This document shows, in pieces, positions 46,692-57,458 of a stretch of DNA of 64,000 nucleotides. The notes beneath the pieces were generated by a model, which was given only the letters and a program-made list of their open reading frames with translations, was not told the origin of the DNA and did not search any database. The stretch lies in the NCBI GenBank assembly GCA_948474755.1, contig CAOLHI010000484.1, positions 310,001 to 374,000 on the forward strand, in the 5' to 3' direction. Every line of letters starts with the position of its first letter. The stretch's first letter is position 1. The position numbers were made by a program, and so were the translations under genes. This DNA is from Ctenosaura bakeri (Eukaryota > Chordata > Lepidosauria > Squamata > Iguanidae).

Positions 46692-46889
46692 CCATTATAT
46701 TCCAATTTCTTTGTATGGCTTTGAAAACTGGAAGAAAGCTGATAGGAAAAAAATTTGACTCATTTGAAATGTGGCACTGCAAAAGAGCTCTACGGATACT
46801 GTGGACACCTGAAAAGATAACTAAATGAGTCATAGAGCAATAAAATCTGAACTCTTTCTAAAAGTCAAGATGAATAAACTGAGACTGTG

Positions 46890-47213
46890 GTACGTTGGGC
46901 AGGCAGCATGAGGTTCCGCCTTCTCCTTCCACAGCGCAGCTGGGTATTTTCCCAGGCTGCACTGGGGGAGGAAGCGCAAGAGCCGTGGCTCTGGAGGCTC
47001 TGTACAGATGGTAAGTGCATGTGGGGCGCCAGAGTGATGCGTGATCACGCATCATTTTCGGCCAAAAGCTGAAAATGATATATTGTGCAATCGGTGCCTG
47101 CTGGCCCTGGCAGTGTTGTACGATTGCAAGGATGTCAGGTGAAATGCTCCTCGCAATCGCGTGACGCTCTGGAGGCCCCTTCACATGAGAAATGCCATGC
47201 GAAAAGGGCCTAA
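46890..47213. mobile_element. CpG-rich dispersed repeat, copy with clear right end
   Basis: Shares cagcgcagctggg and caggctgcactgggggagga with the copy at 7539, plus the small inversion cattttcggccaaaagctgaaaatg at 47053-47077. The right end is tgcgaaaagggcctaag. It begins where the RTE LINE stops, so the left edge is approximate. Confidence 0.7.
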
Positions 47214-48825
47214 GGCTTGCATCTTAGAAATTTGTCCTTATCTGCAACAAAAAGGAAATCTAAATAGATAACTACAGATGCACCTATTTATCCATTACTT
47301 CTACCTCTGCCCTACTTCTCCACTGTCCCAAATGTAAATTGTAAGCTCCTTTGGGACAGGAACATGACATTTCTACATATTCCTCTGTAAGGATCCATAA
47401 ATAGGAATAGTATGTTACTACCTTCTTAAACTGGCTCTTACAAATGTCTTTAAGGACATTTTAATCTGGACAAGTGATAACTTCTGTGCCACAAAACATG
47501 TCACCTTCCAATGCCTGCAGTCCAAGCTGCTATTTAAAAGCCATGTAAAAGTGGCAAGTAAAAGAATATGTCCCCAATGAGTGGTATGGTGTTATTAGTA
47601 ATAACTTCCACATATTCTCTCACACATCCCAGATTTTTACCGTTTCAGTGTATGGAGCTATCTGTGCACAGTAATATCTACAGAATAGTGTTAGTGCTTT
47701 AGTCAAAGGTATAGCCTTCCATTTTCTCCCTCTATAGTAAGTATATGGAAAATATTCGCAGACTTTCTTATTTTCAACAAGAGAGTTGTCTTGACATGAT
47801 AAGATAGCCTGATGAGAAGTCAGCATGTCCTGAAAGAGTTCTCACCTCCAGTGCAAGAATAAGACAGGAGATGCTTTGCTATTCAGTGAGTAATTTGTAA
47901 ATTGTGCAAAAAATGTCTGAAATGACTTACAGCAAGCACAACAAGATTGACTGAGTTAGACTTTATTCATGAAAATGGCTGCTTGATGAAAAAAGATTAC
48001 CGTACTGAAAAAGATCTTAGTTTGCAGCAATTAATTACCACAGCTACTGTAGGTTAGCTTGACCCCACTGCTGTGCAATTTTCACAATGAGACAGATTTT
48101 TCTCAAGAATGAGCTAAGTGAGAATCTACCTTCCTACTCTATTGTGACTCTTTCTCTGTACATGAAAATATGAAGTGGCCTGAGGTAGGGGTCAAGACTC
48201 TTAACACAAGGTGGTACATCTGGAAAGAAACAAGTGTGATTTCTTTCTGGTTTAGAATCCCAGATGTCATGTGTACTTTTTAGGTTGCCAGAGATGACTA
48301 GGAACTTGGCTTTGTCCTCTGCTCCATGCAAAGATGCCACATGGGTTCATCATCATAAGATTTATAACAAAACAGATGCCAATTTTAAAAATAATCCATG
48401 CCTCTCCCCACATTTCTGCAGATTTGATCCAGCTGGGTAAGCGGACTTATTTGTTTCTATTTTTATTATTTGGGATCCTTTTAAAAAGTTCAGTATCATA
48501 ACCACTCAATGACTAAAAGTCACATTTTGTGTACACATAGATTATATTTGCCATGCTGTAAATGAGGGTCCAATGCCTAACAAGTGTATAGCGTAGCAAG
48601 TATAAAGTTTGTGAATAATTGAATATGACTTTTTAAAAAGAAGGATATAGCATAAATGGTGATGTGATGATGATTAAAATGGTGTGTAGAGAAGTCAGTA
48701 ATTTAAGGTGTAAATTAATCTATTCAAACTGGTTGCCAATTACATATAAAAACAGTGTTGCTTTTGGTTTTTCAGATCTTATACAACTCAGGTCAAAGTT
48801 ATTGGGGAGACCCTCTTGTTCCATT
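47214..48825. other. No gene recognised
   Basis: At 48396-48435 an acceptor (cctctccccacatttctgcag) is followed within 16 bases by a donor-like gggtaagc. A 15-bp micro-exon is possible but cannot be supported. Confidence 0.35.
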
Positions 48826-48972
48826 TAGATGTGTTGTTGTGTTCCCTCAAGTCACGTCTGAATCATGGCAACCCTAAGGTGAACCTATCATGGGATTTTC
48901 TGGGGCTGAGAGTGTATGGCACACTCAAGGTCACCTAGTGGATTTCCATGGCTGAGTGAGGAATCAGATTGT
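48826..48972 (-). mobile_element. tRNA-derived SINE, inverted, partial
   Basis: 'gttgttgtgttccctcaagtc', 'aaccctaaggtgaacctatc', 'ggggctgagagtgtatgg' and 'aaggtcacctagtggatttccatggctgag' are the complement of the 41581 family. The head is missing. Confidence 0.8.
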
Positions 48973-49574
48973 GGTTTTACCATTTTGTCCTTCTAAACAG
49001 GTTTTTTTGGGGGGGATAGGGGAGGGGTCTTGTTTTATTGTGAGTTGCTTTGTGCTTTTTAAAACATAAAGCAGTATATGTAGCAAATGCTGGAAATAAA
49101 TAAATACATAAATAGTATTACCATGTCCATATTACAAGTGGGATCTTAGGTGACGAAAATGCACCCTGCCTAATTCCATCTACAGAGATCATGGTTGAAA
49201 TACTACTTGAACTGGGGATTCAGTATTCGAACATATAATCACAAAATCACAATAGCTCTCGGGAGTACAAATACTCTTTTTAATTATACTAATACAAACT
49301 TGACATGTCTATACAAACTTGGTCTTTGTATTTGTTGTTCTATGCTCTCAAAGGTAAGTGGAACTTCTGTTTTCAAACCTTGGGTGCCACAGCTGAGGAT
49401 GGAGAACTGAAGTCTTAACTTTTGAACCTCTTCACTGTCAAGTTTTTTTTGGGGGGGGGAGTTTTCAAAAACAGAAAAAAATGTATTGCCTCATTGAGCA
49501 TCCTTATCTGCAAACATTGCCTTTCTTTTATTAACCTGATTGTACTAATTCTTAATCCTTAAAAGAAATCCAGC

Positions 49575-49795
49575 ATCATACAGTAGTTTGAGCATTGGAC
49601 TATGACTCTGAAACCAGGGTTTCAATCCCTGCTCAGCCATTGAAACTCACTGGGTGACCTTGGCCAAGTCACACACACTCCAACTCAGAGGAAGGCAAAG
49701 GCAAGCCCCCTTTGAACCAGTCTTGCCAAGAAAACCCTGTGATGGGTTCGCTTGAGGATAACCATAAATCAAAACAACTTGAAAGTATCACAACA
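49575..49795 (+). mobile_element. tRNA-derived SINE with extra internal block
   Basis: Same family as 41581 but keeps a block missing there: 'cagaggaaggcaaaggcaagccccctttgaaccagtcttgccaagaaaaccctgtg' (49685-49740). The B box region is agggtttcaatcc. This is probably the longer, ancestral form. Confidence 0.85.
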
Positions 49796-52611
49796 ACCAC
49801 TGTTAATCCTTCACATTTTATATACTTTTTGAGATTAAGTGAGTTTAAAAACAATAGACCATACTTTTAAAAATTACAATCAAAGTTATACTGAACTATA
49901 TTTTTCAAACTTGAAGAAAAATGTGGCTGTGCCTGGAATCACCAATCCTGTATGTCTCAAACTGTGGGTTAAGGAACTTTTAATACACAGGGCTAGGCCT
50001 TCCCATTGATAGAAGAAAGTGCCAGCATCAAATATGAAGCATGGTGGGTGGCAAATCACATCACCCCTGGAAGGGCTCCATTACAGTTTCAGAGACTCTC
50101 CCTAATTGAGACAGATATCACAGCCATGCGTAGGTGAACTTGTCAGGGTGGAGCGTTGGTGGATGACTTTGAAGAGCTGTGCCAGCTGTTTTCCTGCAGT
50201 GACCATGCTGCAACATGGAACAGCCAAGATGAGGTTCTCCAGAGACCACCAGGCTTCAAATGGTTGAGGGGCACCATGGAGATGACACACGGGGTTGTTG
50301 TGGACCCTGCCCGTATTGTGGTGACACAGGCCATCTCATCCCTACTGCCTCCTCAGGAAGGAAGTTGTGGAGGGGAGCATAGGAAGAGTGGCAAGCGACA
50401 GTGTGTATTTTCTTGCCTCTGGCAAGAACATACTTCATGCCACTCTTGATTGTGTGCCATGAAAAATAAATAAGGGTTTGACAGAGGAGTCCTTTTGAAC
50501 CGTTCACATCCATATTTTTTTCCACACCTTCCCTTGGCTGGTAACAACTTTCCAATGTTTCACAGAGAAATCATTTCAATCCCTGTCTGGAGAAATCTGG
50601 GAACCTGGGACATATGTACTCTTATCATTGAGCAACAAACCTTGCTTTTTCAATTGGTCTCTGCTGGAAGCAGCTAATTCTACCGCTGTTCTCCATGGGG
50701 GTGATACTGGCTCACTTCACTTCAATTATTTTATGTGAAGAGATGCAGCAACATTACTTGACCTCAAAGGAGTATGCCTATCCACCTGACTGATTTAGGT
50801 TTTATTTTCAAAAAGGAGGTAAACTCAACAACAGGGACTCCTGCAGAAATTTTGGAGGAAGCTGTTTGAAAGACAAGCAATTCCTTTTCTACATTTCAGG
50901 TGTGCCTCCATTTTTAAAGCTCACAAAGTATTCTGGCCGTTAGGAGTTGTGTGGAGGTGGGGTGTGGGGAAGAATGGATTTCTGAGTTGAATGCTGATGT
51001 AGTTACATCAATACTGGAATCAGGGTTGCTGCACATGATGCCTATTTTCCCTTTGTAGTTTTCTTGATTGCCTAGCAAGTCAAGCTGCATTCCAAGAGTG
51101 AAATCCCTATCTTGCCTAGCTCTTTGCACATGCAATCTGAAGAAAACAGCTGTAGGCTCTACCTAGGAAGGTGGTGTCATCCCTGTGTAAACAGCAGGGA
51201 ATCAACCACTATTCTTTCAGCCTCCTTCTGTGCAATTCCCCCGTTTGTCTCAAGTTGCTCTTTGTATCTTGTCATTACTCTTATGCTAAGAGTTATTTAT
51301 AGTCTAGAAAGCTTGTTACTCAGGTAAGTGATTACATCTCCTACAGCATTATTGAGAGCTTACAATAGAAATGACTATCCATCATAATTCAGTAGAAACA
51401 ATGGAATTTGCTTTCATATTGCTTCATTGGAGTCCTTCAGCTGGAAGAACATCTTCCTCCACCCTCTCATGAATATTATGGAGATTTGGATTAGTCTGCA
51501 CACACGCATGTTACTCAGTTTTTGTACATGTACATGTGAAAATGAATGTGTGAATGGACCTGTTTTCAGGGGATATGTGTGGAAATATCCTCTGAGGAGT
51601 TACATTTTCTGCACTGGTCCATTTAAACAAAGCTAGTGCGGTCATGAAGTGATAATTATGCTTAAATATAGCAGCATAAAATAGAGAAAGCATAGTAGAA
51701 AAAGCACAGAAAAATTGGACCAGTTAGATTTGTGTTTTTTGTTTTTTCATTTGTAAGGCACTGGTAGGTGGGAGGGGGAAGAAATGGCAGCAGGTAACTT
51801 CTCTCTCTGTTCATTCTTTCTGACCTTGGGAGAACTGCTTCTTTATGATTGCTTGAGTTCCTGATTCATGAATATGAGGACAATAATTAGGGATGAAAGC
51901 ATTAAATTCATTAATTATTGTGATTAATCATGTATTTCACTGATTAATTACTACTGCTTTGGCTGTAGCTTAAGTAAAACACTGATTAAAATACTCCCTG
52001 TGCCTGAAAGACCCAGACTCATCAGAGGGAGCACTGGAGGCTGCTGTCATTTTAGTTAATGGGTAGGCTACATTTTCTGATTGCTCCAATATTAAAAAGC
52101 TGCACATAACCTAGAGGAAAATACAAATGGGCCATCTGACCAAAAGGCCTCTTCATAGGACTAAGGTCTTCATGAATGTATGTTATCTAATGACCGCAGC
52201 ATGAAGTGATGGCTTGCATGTGTGAAGGGTCAAATATTACAGGTAGATCTTGCATCTCTTTACATTTCATCTCACTCTCAGATCAAGACTTTTCAGAGGA
52301 GATGGTTCATACATTTATCTGGGAATCCGGAAGTGTCAAGTAATCAAGTGATATACATGAATGTATGGACTAGATCTAATTCATGTGGCAATATTTTTTC
52401 TTGGTCAGTATTTTATTTCACTTTGGGTGCCTTTCAAAATCTAGACATTGAACTGAGTAGTGAATGAGAAAGTACCACATGGTGGTAGGATTCGGTGGGA
52501 GATGAAGAATTGATGTCTGGAAAAATAATTTTCATAAATATTCAACATTTTAAGGTTTGTTGTATTTGGTCATATGAAAATAATATTAGACAATATTTGC
52601 CTTAGGCTCCA
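49796..52611. other. No firm gene; two weak plus-strand exon candidates
   Basis: 51221-51323 has an acceptor (actattctttcag) and a strong donor (CTCAG then gtaagtga) and is open in one frame encoding a hydrophobic run (LYLVITLMLRVIYSLESLLL). That frame does not fit the phase left by the exon at 35739-35881. 52262 onward follows a good acceptor (tttcatctcactctcag) but lacks a donor. Both may be chance. Confidence 0.25.
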
Positions 52612-52745
52612 CCTTCCCTCTAGCCAGGAAATTGATTGATGCCCACTGGCTCTCCCAATCTAGCCTACCTCACAGTGTTGTTATGAGAATAAATATTGGA
52701 TTACTTCATGTTCAGCTGCTTAAAATGTTATCTGATGTAGTATAC
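52612..52745 (+). mobile_element. SINE tail fragment
   Basis: 'gcctacctcacagtgttgttatgagaataaa' is the familiar core of reptile CORE/tRNA SINEs. Confidence 0.5.
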
Positions 52746-53244
52746 AAGGTATGCTTTGTAAGATTTGGGACAACAGAATAAATTTAACCTTGTGGATTAT
52801 CTCATTAAATATAGATAGGTCACAATTTGTTAAACTGGGATTTCTATAAAGTTAAAAAATGGTAGTGTACACTGGGGGTCTAAAATGCAACAAAGAGGGA
52901 CACAGTTCTTACGCCTGGATCTAATTCTGGCGTAATGCTTGTGCAACTCCATGTTATATGAACAACTGTATATTTCCCCATGTTCACACAAGCAGGCATC
53001 ACACAACTCCTTGCGTAAGTGGTTTCCACTATCTACAGAAGCCAGGTGGTGCACCTGAGCTCAGTTCCATTACCCCTACATGCTGGTGCTGCCTCCTCTC
53101 TCCCCCCACCAATATTTTATGGACCTATGCTAGTGAATCTTCTCATTGTACTGGTGTTCAGTTTGGTATCTGTTTTTAACAACAAAGTTATTTTACTTGA
53201 ACAAGTGTGCCCATTATTAAACCCATGACTTTGTGTGATGGTGG

Positions 53245-53318
53245 CCCTAGAGTCTCTACAGAACATAATGTGACAATATGACCCTAGAGTCTTTATAGAA
53301 TATAATGTGACAATATAA
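53245..53318 (+). repeat. 37-bp tandem duplication
   Basis: ccctagagtctctacagaac / ccctagagtctttatagaat, each followed by ataatgtgacaatat. Three differences between units. Confidence 0.9.
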
Positions 53319-54334
53319 AGCCTTTAGTTGGTCAGGCTCATGGCTGCTGAATTATCAGCATTAGATTAACTTCAGACATATTGAGTCATGTTAGCAGTTT
53401 TCCTAAGAAGAATCCATAATTGCAGTAATCATCTATATTCCAATACTGATTGAACTTCACACTTAAATAGCCAAAAATCATGTGACTTGCACACCAGAAT
53501 GAGGAACTGACAGACTGGGCATAATCTTTGGTTTGTAGAAGTATAAAGAAGTCATTGAGAAGAAAAAAGAACTTTAATAAGGAGCCCCTGAAACAGCCTA
53601 ATAAACTCTGAGCAATAGTCAGTAAGCATGGAATGTAAACCATTGTGTGTGTGTGTGTGTATGTGTGTAGGGGGGGGCAGAAAATCTAAGGGAGGATGGA
53701 ATACAGGGTGGAATCCAGAACAATAATGCTGCACATTGCCCCACTTCTTCCCTCTTATGTAAACTGAAGGTTCTATAGAGGTTATCCTCAAGTCCATGTT
53801 AGGAACATAAAACAAATGTTTGTAAGTGGTGTCCAATATCTGCCCCTCACCCAACTGGAACAAGGAGGTGGTGGAAAAGTGTCATGAAATTTACAGAATC
53901 TAACAACTACAGCCTAATGCATCATGAGACAGACTTTAAGAGACTTAAACAGGATTGCTAACTCCTTGAAGCCTGAATAGGATATTTAGACGGAGGTTAC
54001 AGGGGATGGAGAACAATATAGCACTTGTTTCCATGATATGTTACTCGAAAAGAGACAAAGACACCAGGTGAAAGATGTCGTTTTCAGTGCTGACAAAGTA
54101 GCACAGTGACTGTAAGAGCTTAAAGGCAGAAAGTAAAACACAGACGAACACAACCGGAAAGAGTTTATTGGTACATGTTGAGAATCTAACTGAACAAGAG
54201 ACAAAATCTGAATACCTCTGAGACGAATGGCATATTAAGGTAAAAACTAAGATACTAACTACATGCCGTGCAGTAGAATTTGTTGAACCATTTTAGAATG
54301 CAAACTTTTAAAAATATTTTCCCTGCATTAAATC
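53319..54334. other. No gene recognised; (TG)n at 53644-53669
   Basis: Only the dinucleotide run stands out. Confidence 0.4.
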
Positions 54335-54690
54335 ATACATGATAGCCATGTTTAAATATTTAAAGGGATGCCACGTAGAGGAGGGAGAGGGCTTGTTTTC
54401 TGCTGCTCCAGAGACCAGGACAAGGAGCAATGGATTCAAGCTGCAGGAAAGGAGATTCCAACTGAACCTCAGGAAGAACTTCCTGACAGTCAGGGCTGTC
54501 CGACAGTGGAATCTGCTGCCTCGGAGTGTAGTGGAGTCTCCTTCCTTGGAGGTTTTTAAGCAGAGGCTTGATGGCCATCTGTCGGGAGTGCTTTGAGGGT
54601 GTTCCTGCATGGCAGGGAGTTGGACTGGATGGCCCCTGTGGTCTCTTCCAACTCTACATTTCCATGATTCTATGATTCTATGATTCTATA
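54335..54690 (+). mobile_element. CR1 LINE 3' end
   Basis: Reads MIAMFKYLKGCHVEEGEGLF, then RFQLNLRKNFL, VRQWNLLPRSVVESPSLE-like text and FKQRLDGHLS, the last part of CR1 ORF2. It ends in ggagttggactggatggccc and four attctatg-type repeats at 54664-54690. It closely resembles 31225-31556 but is better preserved, apart from one frame break. Confidence 0.92.
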
Positions 54691-54959
54691 CACACAAAAG
54701 TAGTGAATAAAGATATCAGGAAAGCATATGGAAATCCCCACCCTCTCACCTGGAAATTACAAAGGAAGACTAGAAAGAGAAATGGGTGCATTGAATTGTA
54801 TCCACAAATTCCAATTCATTAGCAGAGGTATGAACAAAGACAATGGCTTCAGGGAACACTACGCATATTAATACAAGAGTCCTCATTTACTGCACTTATA
54901 ACAAAAGGAATCTTCTCAGAGTTTTGAATCTTGGGAAACCTGTATCACCTATGAAGCCC

Positions 54960-55170
54960 TTTGAAAATTTAAGGCAAGGGTCATGATTTGCATCTTATCT
55001 GGATCCTGTTACATTCTATTCTGCTCCCACAGCTGTATAAATACACTTTATGCCTAAGGCCTTAGTGCCACTCAATACTGCATTCAAAGAAGTGGGTTTA
55101 TAGCCACAAAAGTTCATGTTGAAATAAAAATCAATCTTAAAGCTACTGCCACATTCTCCTCCCCACTTCC
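54960..55170 (+). mobile_element. Right half of the 21850-type repeat
   Basis: 'aaagaagtgggtttatagccac', 'aaaagttcatgttgaaataaa' and 'caatcttaaag' match the right half at 21960-22030 in order, in a longer form. Confidence 0.45.
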
Positions 55171-56739
55171 TTTTTCCTTTTTATCTCTCACCTGACTAGT
55201 CACTACATATAGGAAGGTTGTGTTTGTGTTTCAGTCTGGGTAAAGCATTCAATGTTCACTTACAGTTTGAAATAGTAGGATCCAAATTCTACAATCTATA
55301 CTCATCCTACAGAAAATGAAGAATGATGTCAATAAAGCACCCATAGTGTCAAGTCCAAAACAAGGCTCATAATGAAACTGGAAGTGATAGTATCAGAATA
55401 AATCATCCCCCAAATTAATTATTTGGAATGAGTTGGCTGGTGTCATTTTTAGGCAAGAAAATTTTCCTACGAAACGAATAGACCAAACCAAAGATTTTGC
55501 TGCCCTTCATGTGTTACTTTATGGAATCCTGGTTTCAAGGTACCAGACAAATATGTTTTATAATCCTCTGCAGATTGTTTCTGATCATTTAGCACAAGGA
55601 AGGCCATTTTTCTTTAAAAGAAAATGGTCCACTATCCATTCAATTAACATGAATTTTTAAGTGTCAGTGTATCTGTGTATCAGTCACAAATGAAGAGTAT
55701 TCCAGAACAGTGCCTCTGGAAAGCAAGAGCTTTTGGGGGCAGGACAAACTCTCCATGAGTGCTAACATTTAAAAAAATCGGAAGAGAAAAAATCCCAGTA
55801 AATAGTTCCTGCTCTAAATAAATAAATAATTAAAATAAAAATAAATAAAAATAAATAAAAAGGGAATGAAAAGAGATATCCAAAAGGAAAAATAGAATTT
55901 GGGTGGTGATGGAACACCTCAATGGAACTCCTTTTATGAAAAGAAATTTTCTCCACAACATTCCATTCAATGCCCTATTAGCCTTTCTCCATGTCTTACG
56001 CTGTGGGGAAGGGGAAGTCAGGATAATTTAGGAAAACAAGAACAAAACAGCCAGGTTGTCCCCTCAGTTGTATCTTTCCACTGGAAGTACTAAACATGGG
56101 AACAAACAGTGAGCCAGCAAGCAGTACATTTGACCTCACTGTGGGTTCATATACAGCGTTCAGCTGTGGAGCTTGTTGGATAGCCTTGGGCTAGTCACTG
56201 CCTTTTCGTGTTGGCTCATTCTTCTGAAAAGTGGGAACAATAGCAAAAGAGTTCACAGGAAAAACAAGGGTCATCACATTGATTGATAGGAAAAAAACAC
56301 ACACACACATGTGATAAAAGCCAGCTGTGGGTTTCATGAGTTTACAGTGAGCAGTCATCGAAGCTCAGGGGCAAAATATATATTTTGCATGAACATAGCT
56401 GCATGTCTGATGACGAGCTGGGAAGTTACAGGCAACACAGTTGTCTGAAATGAGTTATTCTTCCTGGTAGCAAGAGCTCAACAAAGCTATATTTCAACAG
56501 TAATGTAACAATTGGGAACAGTGCCATCTTATTGGTGCAACATGTGCTCTAATTATTTTTATAGTTACTTTAAACAGGCATTTTTAGGCTTTGGGGTAAG
56601 TATTTCAGTCTCAAGGCTCTCTCCCATTAGCAAAAGGTGACAAAAACAATGATTAATGCAACAAGATGGGTTAAAAACATTGTAATGAGTAATGATGGCA
56701 AATTGGTTTAACTGCTGATATCTACATGTAGATCAGGGA
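55171..56739. other. No gene recognised; AT-rich (aaat)n at 55815-55862
   Basis: The aataaataaa-type run could be a SINE or L2 tail, but no body is legible beside it. Confidence 0.4.
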
Positions 56740-56842
56740 AAAGTCCTGCAAGAGACCCTGGAAAGCAACTAGCAGTCAAAGTAGCACACTGGGCTAGACG
56801 ATCCAATGACCTGACAGCATAAGGCTGCCTCCTGTGTTCTTG
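56740..56842 (+). mobile_element. Reptile SINE fragment
   Basis: 'gggctagacgatccaatgacctgacagcataaggctgcctcctgtgttc' (about 56792-56840) is a common squamate/reptile SINE 3' block. It abuts the foldback copy at 56844. Confidence 0.55.
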
Positions 56843-56843
56843 A

Positions 56844-57042
56844 GGGCATTTCCACACTACACTGTTATAGCGTTATTATTCCACTTTCAAGATCCTATGG
56901 ACTCCCGGGGTTTGCAGTTCAGGGAGGGGCATTTAGACTTCTCAGCCAGAGAGCTCTTTGGCCTCAGTAAACTACAAACCCCAGAATTCCACAGGATGTT
57001 GAAAGTGGAATAGTACTATAACAGTGGGATGTGGAAATGGCC
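56844..57042. mobile_element. Foldback element, long subfamily
   Basis: Both ends present (ggcatttccacactacactg; gtggaaatggcc). The spacer 'agacttctcagccagagagctctttggcctcag' is inverted relative to the copy at 39902. Only eight bases separate it from the CpG-rich element that follows. Confidence 0.85.
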
Positions 57043-57050
57043 TAAGACAG

Positions 57051-57458
57051 AGGCCCTTTTTGCATGGCATTTTCCATGCGAAAGAGGGCCCAGAGCATCA
57101 TGCAATTGTGAAGAGCGATCTGCACGATGCACTCACAATTGCACAACGCTTCAGGGGCCAGCAGGCGCCGTTCATGCACCTTTTCATTTTTGGCTAGAAG
57201 CCGCGATCGTGCATTGTTCCTGGGCCCAGAGAACACTTACCTGGTGTGCGGAGCCTCTGGACCCGTGCCGGTCGTGCTTCCTGCTCCAGCAGAGCCTGGG
57301 AAGGTCCCAGGCTGCACTGCAGAAGGAAGAGGTGTGGTTCTCACATGAGCAGGCAGCTCGTGAGGAGCCGAAGGACCCTGGATGTGAGAGCCTCTCACCG
57401 GAGGCTGCTCATGTGATCCCAGCACCGGAAGAAGGTAAGGTGTGGAAAGAGCCAGAAA
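57051..57458. mobile_element. CpG-rich dispersed repeat, long copy
   Basis: Starts aggccctttttgcatgg and ends gtgtggaaagagcc. It contains two imperfect internal inversions (tgcatggcattttccatgcg at 57060-57079; agcctgggaaggtcccaggct at 57292-57312). A 185-codon plus-strand frame (57029-57586) spans it but also runs into its flanks, and similar frames occur in other copies because stop codons are rare in this composition. I do not call it a gene. Confidence 0.65.

Larger units (their letters stand above)
41780..46889 (+). mobile_element. RTE/BovB-type LINE, split by two insertions
   Basis: The RTE parts are 41780-42830, 42984-44146 and 46704-46889. In order it encodes the endonuclease (VSELKWTGME near 41829; ISIRFQGKSV near 41930; YTWTSPDDQNRNKIDCIV near 42215; RPGADYSTDHELLI near 42313), then the reverse transcriptase (GQAGFRKETDTTDHIA near 43390, VRQGCLLSPYLFNL near 43670, YADDI near 43800). 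After the L1, the C-terminal part KIDSFEMWHCKRALRILW-like near 46755 resumes. Many stops and shifts make it dead. This order is that of RTE-clade LINEs, and the motifs match the BovB branch, which is common in squamates. Confidence 0.85.

Noticed and set aside
48416..48440. Possible 15-bp micro-exon
   Set aside because: A good acceptor and a donor-like gggtaagc occur together, but so short an interval cannot be told from chance without transcript data.
50156..50555. Overlapping 97- and 99-codon frames on opposite strands
   Set aside because: No motif, no start or splice context, and both strands are open alike, which points to base composition.
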